Origin: an uncultured Micrococcales bacterium
Lineage (GTDB): Bacteria; Actinomycetota; Actinomycetes; Actinomycetales; Microbacteriaceae
Direction of reading: 5' to 3'
Assembly (NCBI GenBank): GCA_903893675.1
Contig: CAITNA010000127.1
Span: 1 to 7,635 of the forward strand
Length of the DNA: 7,635 bases
Part shown: in pieces, positions 4,809 to 7,635 of the stretch
Position numbering within the stretch: the stretch's first letter is position 1
How the letters are laid out: every line of letters begins with the position of its first letter
Made by a program: the position numbers and the translations under genes
Notes under the pieces: generated by a model
What the model saw: only the letters and a program-made list of their open reading frames with translations
What the model was told of the DNA's origin: nothing
The model's database searches: none

Positions 4809-6171
4809 AGACGTCGAGTGCCTTGTCGAGCTGCTCCATGGTTAGCTTCTCGCCATCGACATAGCCGAGCTCGATGGTCGCCTCGCGAACCGATAGTCCC
4901 TTGGCTACCGAGTGCTTCGCAATCTTCGCAGCGGCCTCATAGCCGATGAACTTGTTCAGCGGAGTCACGATCGATGGGCTCGACTCGGCAAGTGCACGAG
5001 CGCGCTCAACGTTGGCCTCGAGACCATCGATGGTCTTGTCTGCAAGTAGGCGCATCGAGTTGGCGAGCAAACGAATCGACTCGAGCAGTGCGTTGCCCAT
5101 AACCGGGATGGCCACATTCAGTTCGAAGTTTCCGGTTGCGCCGGCCCAAGCAACGGTTGCGTCGTTTCCGATTACGCGTGCGCAAACCATCATCACAGCT
5201 TCAGGAATAACTGGGTTGACCTTGCCAGGCATGATCGACGAACCAGGCTGAAGGTCTGGAATGTGAATCTCGGCGATTCCCGCGTTAGGGCCCGAGCCCA
5301 TCCAGCGAAGGTCGTTGTTGATCTTGGTGAGCGAAACTGCAAGCACGCGAAGTGCACCCATGGCCTCAACCAGACCATCGCGAGCCCCCTGTGCCTCGAA
5401 GTGGTTGCGAGCCTCGGTGATTGGCAACTTGGTCTCGGCTGCGAGCAGGCGAATTACCTCTTGAGGGAAACCGGTAGGGGTGTTGATGCCGGTGCCGACC
5501 GCGGTGCCACCGAGTGGAACCTCGGCAACACGAACGATCGACGCCTGAACGCGCTCGATGGCATAGCGAATCTGGGCCGCATAGCCGCCAAACTCCTGGC
5601 CGAGGGTCACTGGGGTGGCGTCCATCAGGTGGGTGCGACCAGCCTTGACCACGGTCTTCCAGAGCTCAGCCTTGACTTCGAGGCTCTTGGCCAGGTGGTC
5701 GAGCGAAGGCAGCATATCGTGAATCAGGGCCGAGGTCACGGCAACGTGAACCGAGGTAGGGAACACGTCGTTCGACGACTGCGATGCGTTGACGTGGTCG
5801 TTCGGGTGAACAGCCGAGCCGAGGTGCGCGCTGGCGAGGTTTGCGAGAACCTCGTTCATGTTCATGTTCGACGAGGTGCCCGAACCGGTCTGGAAGATGT
5901 CGACAGGGAACTCGCCGTCGTGCTTGCCTGCGATTACAGCATCGGCGCTAACCGCAATGGCCTCGGCGATCTTTGCGTCGAGCACGCCGAGCTTTGCGTT
6001 TGCCTGCGCTGCCGACTTCTTGATCTGGGCGAGGGCCGCAATGTGCGCGCGCTCTAGCGTGGTGCCCGAGATCGGAAAGTTCTCGACTGCGCGCTGAGTC
6101 TGTGCGCTGTAAAGCGCATCCTTAGGCACTTTAACTTCGCCCATGGTGTCGTGTTCGATGCGGAATTCCAC
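4783..6171 (-). CDS. fumC: Class II fumarate hydratase
   Basis: This TCA-cycle enzyme interconverts fumarate and L-malate without an iron-sulfur cluster and works as a cytoplasmic homotetramer. The 462 residues match the usual class II length. Signatures are TGSGTSSNMN (95-104), NASQSSNDVFPT (128-139), GRTHLMDATP with the catalytic histidine H181 (178-187), and the superfamily signature GSSIMPGKVNP (310-320) carrying the catalytic serine loop. The start is GTG at 6169-6171; a good ribosome binding site, GAAAGG, lies five bases upstream (6177-6182 on the plus strand). The gene follows the carbonic anhydrase gene by 26 bases and appears to be last in a minus-strand operon, ended by the hairpin at 4734-4767. 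Aspartase and argininosuccinate lyase share the fold, but the overall sequence and neighbourhood favour fumarase. Confidence 0.96.
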   Translation of the reverse strand: MEFRIEHDTMGEVKVPKDALYSAQTQRAVENFPISGTTLERAHIAALAQIKKSAAQANAKLGVLDAKIAEAIAVSADAVIAGKHDGEFPVDIFQTGSGTSSNMNMNEVLANLASAHLGSAVHPNDHVNASQSSNDVFPTSVHVAVTSALIHDMLPSLDHLAKSLEVKAELWKTVVKAGRTHLMDATPVTLGQEFGGYAAQIRYAIERVQASIVRVAEVPLGGTAVGTGINTPTGFPQEVIRLLAAETKLPITEARNHFEAQGARDGLVEAMGALRVLAVSLTKINNDLRWMGSGPNAGIAEIHIPDLQPGSSIMPGKVNPVIPEAVMMVCARVIGNDATVAWAGATGNFELNVAIPVMGNALLESIRLLANSMRLLADKTIDGLEANVERARALAESSPSIVTPLNKFIGYEAAAKIAKHSVAKGLSVREATIELGYVDGEKLTMEQLDKALDVFRMTAPGL

Positions 6172-6197
6172 AATTGCCTTTCGTTGCGTTATGGCGA

Positions 6198-6824
6198 TTA
6201 CTTCAGGTCGCCGACCAGGAAGATCGGGTGAATCTCACCCTCAATAAGTTTGTAGTTTGCACCAACGATGCCGAGACGTCCGTTGCTCACTGCATCGGCG
6301 ATGATCGCGCTGCGGGTGATGATTTCGTTGATGGTCTCTTCGATGTGCAGAACGGTGATGTCGTCGATTGCACGAAGGCCGCGCTTGTTCGCCTCGCGCA
6401 CGGTCGGCTCGATGCGGTTCACGATGTTCTTGATGAATTCGCCCTGCGCGGTGAGCTTGCCCTCGGTCGAGTCGATGGTTGCGCGAATGGCACCGCACTC
6501 GTCGTGTCCCAAAACTAGGATGAGCGGCACCCCGAGCACCTCAACTGAGTACTCGAGTGAGCCCAGGATGGTCTCTGCGATGACCTGGCCGGCGTTGCGA
6601 ATTACAAAAAGGTCGCCTAGGCCAACGTCGAAGATGATTTCTGCGCTGAGGCGACTGTCTGCGCATCCGAAGAGTGCGGCGAATGGAGTTTGGGCTGCGG
6701 CAAGGGCTTCGCGGCGATCGATGTCTTGGCGTGGGTGGGCAAGCGAACCGCTTACGAAGCGACGATTGCCCTCAACCATGGCGTCCCAGGCGGCCTGGGG
6801 CGTGTTTGGGCGGGTAATTGTCAT
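6198..6824 (-). CDS. Beta-class carbonic anhydrase
   Basis: This zinc enzyme interconverts CO2 and bicarbonate, supplying bicarbonate to carboxylases. In the 208 residues all zinc-site positions are visible: C54, D56 and R58 in GCADSRLSAE, and H107 and C110 in GHDECGA. The conserved VIRNAGQV segment (74-81) and a C-terminal Y-L-I-E-G strand are also present. No signal peptide is seen, so the protein is cytoplasmic. The ATG at 6822-6824 has a strong ribosome binding site (GAGAGG, five bases upstream). The gene sits between the DUF4245 gene (16 bases away) and fumC (26 bases away), consistent with one operon. From memory, in mycobacteria the class II fructose-1,6-bisphosphatase gene glpX occupies this slot next to fumC. 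Confidence 0.95.
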   Translation of the reverse strand: MTITRPNTPQAAWDAMVEGNRRFVSGSLAHPRQDIDRREALAAAQTPFAALFGCADSRLSAEIIFDVGLGDLFVIRNAGQVIAETILGSLEYSVEVLGVPLILVLGHDECGAIRATIDSTEGKLTAQGEFIKNIVNRIEPTVREANKRGLRAIDDITVLHIEETINEIITRSAIIADAVSNGRLGIVGANYKLIEGEIHPIFLVGDLK

Positions 6825-6840
6825 GTCTACCTCTCTGGGG

Positions 6841-7446
6841 TTAATTGAACCCGAAACCGAGAAGGTTTGCGAACTGGGCCACTTCGGCCTTGCTGGCCGT
6901 GGCGTTCACGATTATGAAGTTGGTCGACGAGCCGTTGGCGACCTCGTTGGCCATGGCCACCTGGGTGTAGACCCAGATGGTCTGGCCCTGAGTGGCTGCG
7001 GTCTGGCCGGTGTAGCTCTGCAGACCCAGCTCGCGGCCAATTGGGTGACCATCGTTGTTGGCTAGGTAATCCTTGGTCTGTTGCACCAGCCAGGTCTGGT
7101 TTGCGGCGAAGCCCTCGTCGAAGCCGACGTATTGGTTCTTTGGGCCGACAAAGCCAATGTGCCAGGTCTTTACGCCGTCGCTCGGCTGATCGTTGAAGCG
7201 AGCCGCGTTGACCCACCAGCCCTTTGGCAGTTCTGTCGGCGCAGGAACGTCGATTCCGGTTGCCTTCTTGATGTCTGAAACGACCGACTTGTAGTCAACC
7301 GCCTGAAGCAGCGACTTGTTGTCGCGCGGAACCGCAGCGACGATCACCAAAACGATTCCGAGAGTTGCCGCCAGGGCAAGAATCAGGTTGATTACGGTTT
7401 GACGCGCGCGACGCTTAGCCGCTGCATCCTGGGTAGGGTTTGACAA
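6841..7446 (-). CDS. DUF4245 domain-containing membrane-anchored protein
   Basis: The 201-residue protein has a short basic N-terminus (KRRARQ, 11-16), one transmembrane helix (about 17-40) and a C-terminal domain of about 160 residues expected outside the membrane. Recognisable DUF4245 features are TELPKGWWVNAARF (71-84), WHIGFVGP (95-102), a Y-x-x-F-D-E segment (106-111) and a C-terminal AQFANLLGF helix. The start is TTG at 7444-7446, directly after the xseB stop TAG with no spacer; AAGG lies eight bases upstream inside xseB, so translation is probably coupled. The function of the family is not known. In Actinobacteria it is commonly found near xseAB, glpX and fumC, and the same context is seen here. 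Confidence 0.9.
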   Translation of the reverse strand: MSNPTQDAAAKRRARQTVINLILALAATLGIVLVIVAAVPRDNKSLLQAVDYKSVVSDIKKATGIDVPAPTELPKGWWVNAARFNDQPSDGVKTWHIGFVGPKNQYVGFDEGFAANQTWLVQQTKDYLANNDGHPIGRELGLQSYTGQTAATQGQTIWVYTQVAMANEVANGSSTNFIIVNATASKAEVAQFANLLGFGFN

Positions 7447-7539
7447 CTACTTGGCCTTCTTGGCGATAACGTCGTCGAGCTTCTTGCGAGCGCCGGCAAG
7501 CTGCTTCTCGCAGTGGTCGGCCAGTGCCTCGGCGCTTGA
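7447..7539 (-). CDS. xseB: Exodeoxyribonuclease VII small subunit, C-terminal fragment
   Basis: The last 30 codons before TAG read SSAEALADHCEKQLAG, then ARKKLDDVIAKKAK. This matches the second helix and tail of XseB, where family members have ..ERGEALADxCExxLxxAxxRLD. XseB binds XseA to form the nuclease that degrades single-stranded DNA. The gene's place directly before DUF4245 agrees with actinobacterial gene order. The 5' portion, about 40-50 residues including the first helix, is missing: reading upstream in the same frame gives TGA and then RelA-like sequence. The loss is most likely a join artefact rather than natural decay. Confidence 0.7.
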   Translation of the reverse strand, partial: SSAEALADHCEKQLAGARKKLDDVIAKKAK

Positions 7540-7635
7540 TCACCTGCGGTGAGCCTCTTCGGCGGTTGCGAACGCTCGCTCGATAAGTGCTAGGTCACTC
7601 TTCGGGTGGTTGGAGCGAACTACTCGGATGAGCTC
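7540..7635 (-). CDS. RelA/SpoT-type (p)ppGpp synthetase, N-terminal fragment cut at a junction
   Basis: Reading leftward from the window edge, the frame encodes ELIRVVRSNHPKSDLALIER, then AFATAEEAHRR and TGA (7540-7542). This matches the region just before the HD domain of actinobacterial bifunctional RelA, where the family reads about LxRxVRxNHPKADLxLIExAYxxAExAHRGQ and continues with RKSGDPYITHP. Here the match breaks right after AHR. The remaining ~700 residues, including the hydrolase and synthetase domains, are absent. The 5' end runs off the window. RelA is not normally adjacent to xseB, so the fragment probably belongs elsewhere in the genome, or in another genome. The assignment rests on about 30 residues. 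Confidence 0.6.
   Translation of the reverse strand, partial: ELIRVVRSNHPKSDLALIERAFATAEEAHRR

Noticed and set aside
5263..6057. Long open frame (264 codons) on the plus strand opposite fumC
   Set aside because: It lies wholly antisense to a clearly conserved fumarase; its residues show no recognisable domain, and long antisense frames are expected opposite GC-biased genes.
6268..7065. Open frame of 265 codons on the plus strand opposite the carbonic anhydrase and DUF4245 genes
   Set aside because: It is antisense to two recognised genes; its Ser/Arg-rich, low-complexity product is typical of a shadow frame.

Overview
The window looks like a chromosomal fragment of an actinobacterium, most likely Microbacteriaceae and perhaps one of the small-genome freshwater lineages (Luna-type). 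The pointers are moderately high G+C by eye, GTG and TTG starts, an actinobacterial PhoH/YlaK-type protein, a DUF4245 protein, and the order phoH ... fumC ... DUF4245 ... xseB. From memory, that order resembles the Mycobacterium tuberculosis Rv1095-Rv1107c neighbourhood. No rRNA, tRNA, insertion sequence, CRISPR array or integrase was seen, and no intergenic gap exceeds about 70 bases.

Left half, plus strand. The 3' part of a PhoH-family PIN/P-loop ATPase gene enters from the left edge (to 1039). A large secreted multidomain protein of unknown function follows (1096-2769): signal peptide, beta-rich N-terminal domain, Pro/Thr linker, FN3-like, Ig-like and IPT/TIG domains, and a C-terminal domain that resembles a degenerate OmpA fold. 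Then comes the two-gene cysteine operon cysK-cysE (2838-4289), which turns serine and sulfide into cysteine through O-acetylserine. Its promoter appears to give a leaderless cysK transcript. A small A24 prepilin peptidase gene (4347-4808) ends convergently, overlapping the end of fumC.

Right half, minus strand. A compact operon reads leftward: xseB (3' end only), a DUF4245 membrane-anchored protein, a beta-class carbonic anhydrase and class II fumarase fumC. Gaps are 0 to 26 bases. The operon appears to end at a strong intrinsic terminator that lies inside the coding sequence of the convergent peptidase gene.

Right edge. The last 96 bases encode the N-terminal region of a RelA/SpoT-type (p)ppGpp synthetase/hydrolase, joined in the same frame to the C-terminal end of XseB with a TGA between them. 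These genes are not expected to be fused, and both are cut. A chimeric assembly or clone junction near 7537-7548 is the simplest reading; a real deletion or rearrangement is the alternative.

Most of the window is ordinary core metabolism. The points worth a second look are the edge chimera, the intragenic terminator, the secreted protein, the leaderless cysK promoter with nearby dyad symmetry, and two deviations in CysE (no C-terminal tail, and Ala for the usual Glu of the GETA motif).
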